64,000 nucleotides of DNA from Cymbomonas tetramitiformis (lineage: Eukaryota > Chlorophyta > Pyramimonadophyceae > Pyramimonadales > Pyramimonadaceae). Position numbers and translations under genes: made by a program. Location of the stretch: assembly GCA_001247695.2 (NCBI GenBank), contig LGRX02035461.1, positions 27,471 to 91,470 on the forward strand, written 5' to 3'. Positions 27,889 to 40,238 of the stretch are shown one piece after another (positions within the stretch are counted from its first letter, which is position 1; every line of letters starts with the position of its first letter). A model generated the notes under the pieces. It was given only the letters and a program-made list of their open reading frames with translations, made no database searches and was not told the origin of the DNA.

Positions 27889-28103
27889 CTGCGGATTCCC
27901 CGTAAATCGGATGACCGCCCAGTCACCTTGTCCGATCCGCTCCCGTTGGGTAGGAATGGCGAGAAAAAGAGCGGAAAGTAAGGCGAAGCAACAAGGCACC
28001 ACTCCAGCGTCGCCTCTCCGCCAACACTCACAACCCCCGCCTCTTGACGCCTTTTCACCCCAACTCTCAAACTCGAGCCAACAGAAATTAATAATCAAAT
28101 TAC

Positions 28104-29243
28104 TCATACAAATACCCGCACGAATGATTGTGCCGCATTCAGCTCCATGTATTCTTTCGTCGAGACTTTCTCTATCTGCCTTGAGGATGGCATTCCCAAG
28201 ACTTGCCACACTTTCATATAATGTCTAGCAATCCTCTCTGTTTTCCAATACGCCGGTCCCATAACCTGCTGCAGGTCGGCTCCTTCAAGGAAAAGTTCAA
28301 TTGCTCCCGCTGTCCGAATGCTGAAGAATGTTTCCCCATTGAACAGCCCCGCTTTTTGCAACCAGCATTTGAGGTCTGAATTCATCTGCTTCCTGGAAAT
28401 TGGACTATTTTCCACTTTGCCAGACCTGACTGGTCTGAACAAGAATCCTTGTGCAAGGTTCAGACCCAAAATTTTCATCACTTGGAGGCAGTCCTCCAAC
28501 GCTGAGATGGGGCATTTAGATTTATCAGGGAGTCTTTTGATTCCGAAAATGTGTTCATCGCCCGAACGGAGTGTCTTCCCCCACTGGTAGTTGAAGAGAA
28601 AACCGGAGTTATCGGGAAATCTTATGATCCCTTCCACCCTTGTGGCGCCCAGCTCCGCCGGTCTCTTCAGAGCGTATAAGTCCATCAAGATCATTGCCTT
28701 ACATCTAAGAGTGATGAACAAAAGTATCCAATCTTGTGTCGAGGCAAAACCAGCTGCCTCTGCGTTCATGTGAATCACTAGCTTGTCGATCGTACAACTG
28801 AAAAGTGGTGTTGCCTGATTTGGGGTGATTCTTGCCTGCAACTGTTCGTTCCTGGTCATCGTTTCATAGACCTTAACCACTCTACCTGTGCACGGGTTGT
28901 CCGACCCACCCCTTCCGAAATCCTGGAAGGCACTAGAGAGTCTGCCGATAAGGGAATTCACCGAACTTGCGGCTTGCCTGACTGGGCAACTACATCTTCC
29001 CAGTTGAGGGCACGTGGCCGAATGTACGTTAGTCTTACCGAACTGTTCCAAGTAAATAAGATACCATAAGATGTGTTGTGCTGTACACGAATCCAATGAT
29101 TCTGGTGGGGTCATGCAAGCCAGGAATTCCCCGAGGGCCCGCAAATTTCGGAGTTTGGCCGATTGGTACACATCCCTGGCCCTTGCTTCCTGAAGCTCCT
29201 TCGTTCTTAGATGTATGGCGGCCCAGTCAGGGGCTTTTCTCAA
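28104..29243 (-). CDS. DIRS tyrosine recombinase
   Basis: About 380 residues. Catalytic residues seen: Arg in LKRPAELGATRVEG (box A), SIRTAGAIELF (box B Arg; the usual His two residues before it is Ser), Trp in GPAYWKTER and the nucleophile Tyr in RIARHYMK. It would integrate the circular cDNA without a target duplication. The frame has no ATG at its 5' end: it opens after a TAA, begins QGGGK just behind a TTAACAG acceptor-like sequence, and the first ATG is about 44 residues in. Expression probably needs splicing or fusion to pol, whose stop is about 150 bp upstream. The frame is otherwise intact. Confidence 0.85.
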   Translation of the reverse strand: MRKAPDWAAIHLRTKELQEARARDVYQSAKLRNLRALGEFLACMTPPESLDSCTAQHILWYLIYLEQFGKTNVHSATCPQLGRCSCPVRQAASSVNSLIGRLSSAFQDFGRGGSDNPCTGRVVKVYETMTRNEQLQARITPNQATPLFSCTIDKLVIHMNAEAAGFASTQDWILLFITLRCKAMILMDLYALKRPAELGATRVEGIIRFPDNSGFLFNYQWGKTLRSGDEHIFGIKRLPDKSKCPISALEDCLQVMKILGLNLAQGFLFRPVRSGKVENSPISRKQMNSDLKCWLQKAGLFNGETFFSIRTAGAIELFLEGADLQQVMGPAYWKTERIARHYMKVWQVLGMPSSRQIEKVSTKEYMELNAAQSFVRVFV

Positions 29244-29395
29244 CAGGCTCTTGCCACCACCCTGTTAACCTCAAAATTTTCCCCTTCCCCGAAAGTTACA
29301 GGCGTTCAACAATTTATTTTCCAAGATAAACGGATTACTATGGGGAGCTATTAATATATCACATGAATTTTGTGTTTTTGGAATACGAAGTGTTT

Positions 29396-29902
29396 TTAAG
29401 AAAAATCGAATCTAAAAATCCAGACTGCCCACGGGAGTGGGCCTGCTTCTGACCATCTTCCATTTCTAAGTTGTTGGAAACAGACCTCTCCTGCTTCAGC
29501 GATTCTGAACTTTTGTTTGCACAGTTTATTGTACGCAGTCCACCAGAACCCATCTGGAGAGAAACCATCCCACTGTGGAGCAACCACAGAGGCTGACGCT
29601 TTCTGTTCTCTAAGATACATCAGGAACGGACCCATTAATGCAAAAGGCGGATTAGCATAACAGTTCAGTCCCGCTAGTGGATAGGCAAAGACATTGGTGC
29701 CACAAGCTTTTTTCTCTGGCAGCCTTGAGCAAAATCGTATTTTGGGACATCCCCGAACATTAGCCGTTGTTGCGAAGCAGTCGATGTTGTGCCGTCCAAA
29801 CATCATGTTCAACAGAGGAGAGAACCGTGGCATTAATGAATAATGAGACTCTTCATCCGGGACTACAATAGTTCCGTCAGGTCCCCTTGAAAAGGAAACC
29901 AC
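29396..29902 (-). CDS. pol: DIRS pol C-terminal part: methyltransferase-like domain
   Basis: Continuation of the RT frame (40239-42115) after the 10.3-kb insertion. The codon split by the insertion is restored if the insert and one ACCAC copy are removed. Contains NIDCFATTANVRG, CYANPPFALM (NPPF motif) and ASVVAPQWDG, the pattern of the Dam/RNase-H-associated methyltransferase-like domain of DIRS elements. Stop at 29396. Enzymatic activity in DIRS elements is unproven. It is related in layout to the Dam-like domain of the nearby gypsy element (WCNPPYNS). Confidence 0.78.
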   Translation of the reverse strand: MVSFSRGPDGTIVVPDEESHYSLMPRFSPLLNMMFGRHNIDCFATTANVRGCPKIRFCSRLPEKKACGTNVFAYPLAGLNCYANPPFALMGPFLMYLREQKASASVVAPQWDGFSPDGFWWTAYNKLCKQKFRIAEAGEVCFQQLRNGRWSEAGPLPWAVWIFRFDFS

Positions 29903-30521
29903 TGTTACGGCGGGATAAACAGGCGCCGTGAATATATTATCAGTATACAAATAAACACTGCAAAGTTGGACAGCAATGCAAGTGTACGGATGAGCGGGTT
30001 TGTGAGTGCAGTCTCTGTAAGAAGATCTGCTGAAGCACAACGCTTCCTCACTTTTGTACCATACGTCTCCCATCATCTTAGATGGTACCGCCATTGGGTT
30101 GTGAACCCGAGACGTAGGTTGAACGACCAGCATGGTAATAACGACAAGTTCGTTCATGCTGCGCATGCGAGTTCCGCGCATGCAGAAAGCCAAGATGGTT
30201 CTTGTTTGTATTCAAGATGTATCTTTGCTTTGCCATCTTCGAGTTCGACATACGAACTCTCGATGACAGGGATGCCTGATGATATGACATTATCATCTGG
30301 CGACATGTACAGTCATCGTCGACCGTACTGACGACTGTCATATTAATATATGACGCGACTCGACATGTACAGTCATGATCGACCATACTGTCGACTGTCA
30401 TAATAATATATGACACGACCGACTGTCATAATAATATATGACATGACATGGTATGACATGTCTGACAGGTATGACACGTATGACATGTATGACACATATG
30501 TCATCGGTCATGACCCTGACA
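29903..30521 (-). repeat. LARD LTR (left copy)
   Basis: 619 bp. Its right part (about 30290-30521) is full of TGACATGTATGACA-type words and inverted pairs that could form hairpins. Confidence 0.92.
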
Positions 30522-31526
30522 GATCTCCCCTCTTAAAAGAGTTGTGACCTCACAACGGGCATACCTTTGTATATGTCTATGATGTCTTTGTTGTTGTCGC
30601 TTCTTGCTGGTACCAGTCTTCTTACACCGATTTGAGGCGTCCCTCATGGTGTTTTTAGGTTATTGGGGGGAACTGAGTCCACTTTAGTCCCTCACCTTAC
30701 AGTTCTTAGGATGTAGCCCACCTTTCTGGAAATCGTATCGTATTTCAGAGTGACGTTTCAAGGTTCAATGAATTGCGTTTCGTGATGCAGATTGACGCTG
30801 GATTACTGATTGATCCATACGTATCGTGCGTCAGAGTGACGATTCAAAGCATCCGAAGTCTACGTTACGGATTATTTGCGCTAGCCGTCGTCGCTTTAGC
30901 GAACGATGATCCCACGATTTAACGATTTATAATCGCACGATTCTCGGCCTTATATATATGACTGATCGACGAAAACCCTTGGGTACATGTTTCCACAGTT
31001 ATATATAGTGCACCCAACCCTTCCTCCCCTCCTGAAGCTACTTTGGAGGATCATAGGCGGCAACGGGGAGCCCGATTTTTGGGGCTTGTTTTTAATGCAA
31101 ACGGAGTGGCCCTGCTTAACGGGATTGGACTTATAATCCTTTACCCGGTCTGCTCAACTCCTCAATATTTGGTCCGGTACGCGCGCTTTGACGAACATCT
31201 ATCGCGATGAGTGAGAATGGATTCGCCACGTACTAATGTGAAATTTCTTTAGTTATGTTTGTCAAGCACAACTTAGGATCACAACTCCGTCTACCTCAGT
31301 CGATATCTCCGGTAGCTTCGGATGACTGGCCAAGAATCCGATGACAAACCACGGTTTTGGCAAAGGTAGCATTAGCAGTTTTTCACAGATATTGGTACCC
31401 GCATATGCGTATCTGTGTAAGGGTATGATTTATACAAGGCTCACTACACCTTAGCAAGGAAGGATCAATTCCTGCTCCTGTCATATCAATTTGATGCAGG
31501 GTAAAAAATGTTAGGGATATAGCCCT

Positions 31527-31587
31527 GCAGTTCTCGGGTTGCAGCCCATTGCACCGAAGGTGCATCGCAGTCTTTGGGATGCAGCCC
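31527..31587. repeat. 61-bp conserved block, copy 1
   Basis: Differs from 35300-35360 at about three positions. Holds a perfect TGCACC-GAA-GGTGCA hairpin between two GGG(A/T)TGCAGCCC boxes. Two extra GCAGTTCTTGGGATGCAGCC units follow directly to 31631. Confidence 0.85.
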
Positions 31588-34500
31588 TGCAGTTCTTGGG
31601 ATGCAGCCCTGCAGTTCTTGGGATGCAGCCCTGATATATATATGTGACCGATGGACGAAAACCTCTTGGGTACATGTTTCCACGGCCTGATTATTATTTG
31701 GTCCGGCAATTATTGGCAAAAGTCATCGGCTATCAGCTTTTGACTTAGAAGCCACAATGTTATAGAAGCTGCGACCTATTGTAACCATATGCAGCAGTTA
31801 TGCCTTCAGCATACGTAGACAATATGATTATGTGGAACTTATAATCCCACTTAAGTTGCATCATGATAAATTTATCCAGGTGTTAACAAGTGTTCAGGAT
31901 TTGATAAGGGGTTGACGCCCCACAAGCCAAAGGTCACTGTCTCATAAGGCTCGCCTCAAGTGTGCGGCTTTGAGGATTAGCGTCCTGGCGAGGCACAGTC
32001 ATGATGCTTCCTAGTCCATAATGGAGCTGGAAATGAGAATGCTCAAGATATCCGAAGACAGGAAGGCTTTTGGTTGGCCAGAGTTACTGTCAAGATGCTT
32101 AACCTTGATGGAATGGCATTCGGATACAAACTGTGCAACCATGCATGTGACTTATACATTGGTGTATGATATTGATGAATCATCTCTTGTCATGAACCTG
32201 GAAGGAATGACGGCAAATAGCTAGAGTGGCGGATTTACTCACTCGGCTTTGCTGTCATGGAATTCGATGCCTGATGGCACAACTGGCAATCCTTTGCTCA
32301 GATGCTTTCCTTAAGACATTGGCAACAACTTGTGTGCCAGCTTTTCTAGATTTGGGGAGAAACCATGGATCAACAATTTATGAATCAAAACACATGTATC
32401 AAGGTTGATTCATCGAATCCTTCAACTCTTGAATTTCGACAATCAGCATCCCAGGCTGTTGACGTCAAAGTGATGGTCGTAAGCTTACAATATAGCTTAT
32501 TCACATTTGAAAAACCATCGTTCTCCTATGTCAGTGCCCTTCATATAATATGATAGAGCCGGAGAAAAATGCATCTATGATTTCTTCATAATGAACTTTA
32601 TGTGTCAATAAGTCAAATAAGACTTCATTTGATGTTTCAATCGGCATGATGTACCGTGTCATCAACTTTATGGCTGCTATACACAGATGCTGGAACTTTT
32701 GATAAGATTTTTAATTTTCCAAGCAAAATCACAATGATGTAAATCAATTTGCGTGGCAGCTGTATGAAAAATGAATGAATCTATACTCTTCCTCCCCCTC
32801 GCAAAAAGAGATGTATCAAACCAATCAGATGGTGATGGAGGATGTTATTCAATCATTATGTTATGTGAAAAATGGTTTATAGAGGAAGAGTATAGACTCA
32901 TTCATTATGTTATGTGAAAAATGGTTTGATAGAGAATCAGACTGAGATTACTCATCGAATGCTTTAGAGGTAACAATGTCAATCTGAACATTGATTCTCT
33001 CTACGTCATATTGGCAATATGCCTGACGATTTTGAATGTGGCAAATGCCAGATGATGTCAAATGCAGTCGTTGGGTTGCAGCCCACATATATTGTCAGTT
33101 CAGGGTCACTATAGTGTACCCAACTTAGACAATGATTCTGGATAATGATTGTCATGATGAACAAAGAAATCAGTGATGGTACCGAAGTTAACTTTGGTAT
33201 CGAAGCTAATGGAGAGTCAATCAAGAAGTGTCCGTAATGACAACAACTTACTACGAGTTGTATTTTCGTAGTTGATGGATGGCTGACATGTCATTTCATT
33301 ATGAATAGAACATGGCATTGCCTAGTGATATGTGTATATTCTTCAGCACATGATCACTTATCTCAATGGTGCCCATTTTATTTTGGGCAAACACTATTCA
33401 GAGACTTGTTATGATAAAGAAGTATGAATGATGAATGTGTCATTTCAATCCGATAGAATTGTGACTTGTTTTATGACTATACAATTTCTGTCACTTTCCA
33501 GAATGAGGATGAACTGTGCTTGGAGACCGTATGCAGATTGCGGGTTTTCCAAGACTTCGTGGCCTAATGGATGAGGCAACAAATTTCTAAACATTCCAGA
33601 ATGAACTTTTCGAAGAGTCTTCATTTCTTAATGAAGTATGCTTGTCTTATGTGCCAAAATGATATGAAATTACAAATATGGTGTCAATCTATATGTGGAT
33701 GGTTTATACCATTGTATGCTATTCCACAAATAAGTAGTGATGTCAGAATAAAAACTTTGGACAATTGCAACTTAGTACAAACTTGAGTGCATTCAAGCCC
33801 ACTTATATGGTCAGAATCTGAATCTAATGTACTTTTCCAGCTAAAGCTACCATTGACTATCCAACATCCACTGAGGACATTGTTTCCTACGTCTTTTGGC
33901 ATCACGCTCAGCTTTTTTCTTATTTTGCAAACGCCTCTTTGCTAGTGCTACATCCGGAACGTTGTACCAGCCACGAAACTTGCTGGAATCTACTAGCTCA
34001 TCTTCTGAGCTTTCTTCATCCAAAAGCAAAACTGGCTTCAACATGTCTTGTTCTTCCATAGAGGACGAATCACACAGGGAGGCAGCAGACCTGCAGCATG
34101 CGAAGAAAATAAACAGCCAGAAAGTCACCATGCAAAATTACCATCCACTGAAGGAGATGACTCCCATCATAGGGTGGTATTTGGTTGTTTTCATATGACA
34201 CATGGAAAATATGAATAATTCTTAGAGAATTTTGGGATAAACATCCTGGATTGGCTGTGCTTGATTGCTCTATGCCCAAGAATGACCGAAGAGATTGCTT
34301 GCCATTTTTCAGCCATATAGCGTGGAGGTTGCTTAACAACGGTTGGGTCATAAGCTAAATAACTATGCAGCTATGTCGGAGGCTGAATAGCCATGATTGC
34401 ACAGACTCTGTCTTTTATGATGAATAGACCTCTGAGAAATGGTGTCTAAAAAAATCAATTGACAATAACTCAACCTTTTGGTATGATGTAGAGCTGATGA

Positions 34501-35299
34501 TCTTTGTTGCACTTCAATTGTTTAATGTGCACTAATGAAATGCCTCGTGATATATAATCTCACAGAATAGGCATTGCTCAATGGCGATATGATCAGATAT
34601 GTAATGATCAATGAAGACAAGATGGTTGGTATGGCTCATTCAGTAGGCATAATTACCTCAAAGAGATGCCAATACACGGATACATATCAAGACATAAGGG
34701 CAATAGGCTTATTGTATAGCCTTAAAGGCAGCTAGCATTTATGCTGCATTGGTCAGCTCAGTGGCTTTGACCTTTTTAGGTGTTGTACTCAGGCTGTAGC
34801 CTGCATATTGCATTGAGTACTCTTGACACCTTTAATGATACAATCAGATGATATGTATGAAATATCAAGAATGGTTGCCCTTTTTCAATGATCATCGGTG
34901 GCAAAGGTTATAGTGCTTGCACCGTGTCAATATACAATTCTAGTCTGGATACACGCTAGACCAAAGGCATACAATGTCTAGGTTTTTAAAATCAAGCTCA
35001 TATGTATGTCATGGCTGATGACCTTAGAAATGTTTGATACTTATATGTGTCAACTTCATGGAGTTCTGCATGGTTTGACTGTATATAGTCAGGCTTACCA
35101 AAGCAAAAACGATGATGCAACTTAATTGTTTTATTTTATTATTTGTCTTTATTATTTATTTGGTTTTTAGTTGTATTTTTAGCTTACCATCTTCCCCCCT
35201 CAAGGAAGTGTATTGCTAGGCGGTTGTCAAGCGCCGTTTAAATACAACAGAGGTCCGACCTCTATGTGATGACGTGATAGCTTACTATGAAGCTGGATA

Positions 35300-35360
35300 G
35301 CAGTTCTCGGGATGCAGCCCATTGCACCGAAGGTGCATTGCAGTCGTTGGGATGCAGCCC
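35300..35360. repeat. 61-bp conserved block, copy 2
   Basis: Same structure as 31527-31587, 3.8 kb away in the same element and orientation. Confidence 0.85.
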
Positions 35361-38300
35361 GAATTCACGTCATCAGCGTGGGTCATATAGTGCCCAAGCA
35401 TGTGCTGTATTAAATACAACACTACCCTCCAGCAGCGAAGAGGTTTGCTATTACCATCATCGTATGCTGTGGGATGTCAATATATAATCAGAGAGCATGG
35501 TAATATGTGTACCATGTTCGTCAATATCGGAGAGACTGTGCCTTCTTTAAAATCCTCGTGACTATATATATAATGGTGCTATACTGTTGTCAACACCTTC
35601 TCTCCGAGTGATTTATTGATTTCAGATGTGATGTCGTGGCATAAAATATGTCCACGTCATTGGCACGAGTCATGTTGTGGCCATGCATACACGATCTTAG
35701 CGCAGGTCACAATACAGTGCCCGAGCATATGCGATTTTAGCGTAGGTCACATTGTGCCTCCATTTATTACATCTGAGAATATCTGTTACTCATCTTTGTG
35801 AGTCTAGACAGCATTGTGCTGATTGCAATGTTTTCTCTGGTGACTTATATATAACAGATTATACCAAATGTGGTGATCAGTCCAGTGCAATATTTTGTCA
35901 CCGGAATGTACAGGGATTGTGAATGATTGCAATCCAGCCGGAGGAATAATCTCAACAGCTTATTCTGTACTAATAAATTCATCGGAGTTATACTCATTTC
36001 GACGATTCAAAAACCCGTGTCATTGTAGTGATGACAGCTCATATGAATATATAGGGTTTTTATCAGAATGCTTTTATGTGATGTCAACATATTATGAACA
36101 ATTCACTTGCATTTTAGGACAAAGGAGTTACGCTTGGAAGGTCTTGCATAGTGGTCACCAACAGTTATCAGCTGTTATTCGGGTGCCAAATTCTGCCTTC
36201 AGCACTGGGACTATATCAACCAGTCTTACAGCGATGCACTTGTCCTTCCCACTCTTATGTACGGCTATAATGCCAAAGTGTATCAAGTGGGATATATATA
36301 TATACATTATATAACTATCATCTTCTGATCCAGGAAATGCAATTAAGCATGGTATCAGGTTATATGTTATGTATATAATTCAGCATTCCAAACTTCTTGA
36401 GAATGTAAATGCTGAGCAAAAGTCAACTTATAGTCATTGGGATATAGTTTCCCATCCGAGTTTACACTTTATTAGTGATGGTGGATTTAACGTTGTATAG
36501 ATTTCAACGTTACTTGTGGATGCAGTGATTTTATCAAAAGCAATCCATCAGAAATCACCAGATCGGAATATAAAATGGATATGTGTATAATCCTATCCAC
36601 CTTCTTCCCCCCTCGAGGAAGTGTGAGCACATAGGCAGTCAGTTGCCTATATACCTCATAGGTTATAGCATGCAGTCCTTATAGGAAGCAGCTGTTACAG
36701 TTTTAGGGTTGTTGCCCAACAGTTCTTGGGTTGTTGCCCGATATATAATCATGTCTGTGTCGAATACAGCATGATATGTTAATGCTAAATACGAAGTTTA
36801 TCGAAATTATAGTGGTATTTAGGGCATATATAGTTACAGTGGCCCTTATACCCCATTATGTGATTAGGGTGTTACATGGTATCAGTAACCCTAATATAGG
36901 TAAAAAAAATAAGCAGTATAATGTTTTTGCAAAGATTTTTAAGCAAAACTGCATTTAATACCTACATGAATGTAAGGTGGTTTTCAGGAGGTACGTTACA
37001 CCCCTGTTACACACATTTAATTTTTAGGGTGTTACAGGGCGTTACACATGCTGCATAAATCAGGGATTGTTATTTGATAGGTAAATATTCATTTTAGCAA
37101 AAAAAATCAATCCGAAATTTTCAAAATGTGTTTTACGTACAGCATTTTGAGCGATTTATTGTTACAGCAATATGTATACCCCTACATATTCCACACCCAA
37201 TATCTAGGGCGTTACACGAGATATGACATGTGTCATTATGATTTCCTGATACCTCAATAGGTATAAAATCATAATTTTAAATAAAATGGGCACCATTTTT
37301 TATTTTGAAATCATGCGTGGGGCATTTTTACCCATTTTACAGCTTTTTCAGCTATCTAAAATATTGCCTCGGTGACATATCTCAGTGTATATGTGGAATG
37401 TAAAGTACAGAATCACTGGAAGGAACTTCACGTTTGCACATGACAAATTTCATAGCAAATAAGTGAGTTGTGCTGTATATCAACATTTATGGTTGACAGC
37501 ATTCTGGGTTTTACTGATTCAAACCCATGCACAGCAAATGTACTTTTCTGATTATGTATAGATTTATCAACTTAAGTGGGAACATCCATTCAGGAACATC
37601 CACTTCAGTGATATTTGTCAACCTATGATTTGTTCTGAGCATAGGTCTGTGCTTTTAAGATTTATCAAAGTGATATATCTTATTTAGAACAAATCTGGAC
37701 TTTGCTGGATATAATCACAGCAACTTGACACAGCACATTTATATATGTGTGTTGTCCTTAACACTATTGTCAGATATCATGTAAATACTGATCTGTGTGT
37801 TGCATGCAATGATCTGATCAAGTCTGATTCAACTGTCAATATGCAACGTAGTTGTTGTAGTTGCTCCAGCGATGATATGTGGGATGAGACGAGTGGACTG
37901 CACCCAACAGTTACCAGCTGTTTTATGGGTGCAGTATTTTGCCTTCGGGTCTGGAGATAACTCCATCCAGCCCTACAGCATGTTGTCTTATCCTGTTCCC
38001 TTATGTATCGCCATCATTGACACTTTCCACGCACATGTGTTTGGAAAGTGGTATCCATATTACCATATACAATATAGTTGATCTATTCACTCTGAGTCAG
38101 TGAATCTCAACATGTATAATGAATGCTAGTGTATGTGCAGTGTGTAGTACTGCTGATTAGTACTTATGCCAGTGTGTGTGTGTGTGTTACTTGTACACAC
38201 TCTGCAGGATATGTTCTGGGTATCACAATATCCTAGACAATTTATCATGCAAGACAGTCAGCATACCATGTACTGATTACATCTAACATGATATATCAAG

Positions 38301-38739
38301 TTTAGGGATCATTGTAATTTCATGCTAATCTCATTACAAAATGAGTTGCTGGATAGATTTTACATGAAGCTCAGGTGAGCATTCCATCCAGTAATCCACC
38401 ATAGAATGTACATGTGATCTGGAGAGCATCTCGGCTCCACCAGGACATGACAAACTAATTATGGTGTTAAGACTACTTTCAGGCACCCTTTGCTACATGG
38501 ATTCGAATATAGACTAGCATTCACTGCAATATGCTTATGCAATGTTCATGTATCACAGCATGATGCTAGTATACCAGTTGCTAACGTGATCAAACTGATA
38601 TATATACACTACAGCTGGTATCGTGATCAAGCTGTATTATTAATGCATGCACAATTCACAATGTTGCAATCACTCAGCATAAAATGTATACATGGTATAA
38701 TAATGCATGTACTGCATGTTGGTGATTGCTGCAAGTGAA

Positions 38740-38844
38740 TGGTGTGCCCAACTTAGACAGTGGTGTGCCCAACTTAGACAATGGTGTGCCCAACTTAGAC
38801 AATGTTGTGCCCAACTTAGACAATGATGTGCCCAACTTAGACAA
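38740..38844. repeat. 21-bp tandem repeat, five copies
   Basis: Five units of TGGTGTGCCCAACTTAGACAA with one or two changes each. A single related word occurs near 33115. The minus-strand CLSWAHH repeats are a by-product. Confidence 0.92.
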
Positions 38845-39619
38845 TGGTCCACACTCACATATTGTGCACACATTATTATATTTCTGATGAGCATGAATGC
38901 TGATGATTAAGAATATTTGTGCAGTTGATCTCAGCAACATCTCGACATCATCATCATCGCAAATTGAAATCTTTCATAGCACGATGCAAATAACTTATGC
39001 AAAAGGGCGCGCTGCTGATGAAAAGCATGTATTGTCGTCGCCATTAATCAGCGCATTATACGAGCGCTGACATGTATACGAATCAAAATTCTGTCGATGA
39101 CCACTATGTAATATATCATTCTGGACAATTTTCGAACGTGATTCATACAAGCGCGCGCATGCTGCGATTCACTTCTGTAAAAATATGCGACCATCGCGCA
39201 TGCTGCCAACTGCAAATTAGTGCAATTATGAAAATCGTGATACTGCGCTGATGATTTTCCGCGCGAAAACGATTTCGCCGCTGATTTATCGCATCTGCGA
39301 ACATGCATACATTTGCGAACCATTTATGCGAATACGTTTCATTGCTGCGCCGATGTATGCCATGTGCACACCTTATCGCGTATATGTGCGATCAGCTGTT
39401 TCTGCGTGTGCGCTGCGAAAAATCTCCTCGCGCAATCTCTGCGCTGTCGATATGCGAGCGTATATTATTCGAGCTGCAGATATTCAATATTATGCGAGCG
39501 CTGTCGCTTATGCGCCCACCTGCAAACCTGCGAACAATATGAAATATGCTACGTCTATCGCTGCACCCACTTGAGTTCTCGAGTATCGTGCCTTGACGAG
39601 TTTCTTTTAGAATACCATC

Positions 39620-40238
39620 TGTTACGGCGGGATAAACAGGCGCCGTGAATATATTATCAGTATACAAATAAACACTGCAAAGTTGGACAGCAATGCAAGT
39701 GTACGGATGAGCGGGTTTGTGAGTGCAGTCTCTGTAAGAAGATCTGCTGAAGCACAACGCTTCCTCACTTTTGTACCATACGTCTCCCATCATCTTAGAT
39801 GGTACCGCCATTGGGTTGTGAACCCGAGACGTAGGTTGAACGACCAGCATGGTAATAACGACAAGTTCGTTCATGCTGCGCATGCGAGTTCCGCGCATGC
39901 AGAAAGCCAAGATGGTTCTTGTTTGTATTCAAGATGTATCTTTGCTTTGCCATCTTCGAGTTCGACATACGAACTCTCGATGACAGGGATGCCTGATGAT
40001 ATGACATTATCATCTGGCGACATGTACAGTCATCGTCGACCGTACTGACGACTGTCATATTAATATATGACGCGACTCGACATGTACAGTCATGATCGAC
40101 CATACTGTCGACTGTCATAATAATATATGACACGACCGACTGTCATAATAATATATGACATGACATGGTATGACATGTCTGACAGGTATGACACGTATGA
40201 CATGTATGACACATATGTCATCGGTCATGACCCTGACA
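39620..40238 (-). repeat. LARD LTR (right copy)
   Basis: 619 bp, identical to 29903-30521 wherever compared, followed by ACCAC. Confidence 0.92.

Larger units (their letters stand above)
30522..39619. other. LARD internal region, no genes seen
   Basis: No gag, protease, RT or integrase motif in any frame. It contains a 61-bp conserved block present twice, a 21-bp tandem array, two copies of a CTTCCCCCCTC-rich motif (35188, 36604), and TGGTATCAG words at 36354 and 36876 that resemble primer-binding sites of older nested LTR elements. A part near 38980-39590 is richer in GCG words than the rest. Confidence 0.7.
29903..40238 (-). mobile_element. 10.3-kb non-coding LTR retrotransposon (LARD)
   Basis: 619-bp LTRs (29903-30521 and 39620-40238), identical wherever compared, with TG..CA ends and the 5-bp duplication ACCAC (29898-29902 and 40239-40243). 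Minus orientation is inferred from a purine tract (AAGAGGGGAGATC on the minus strand) next to the LTR at 30522, and from TGGTATTC two bases inside the other LTR. The 9.1-kb interior is AT-rich and has no open frame of recognisable function; none exceeds 140 codons. Large size, good LTRs and no coding capacity match large retrotransposon derivatives. It lies inside the DIRS pol gene. Confidence 0.9.

Noticed and set aside
29966..30416. Open frames in the LARD LTR, repeated at 39683-40133
   Set aside because: They are LTR sequence duplicated with the element; composition is not protein-like.
36354..36885. TGGTATCAG words suggesting a nested Copia element
   Set aside because: No matching second LTR, target duplication or pol sequence was found; 9-bp words alone are weak.
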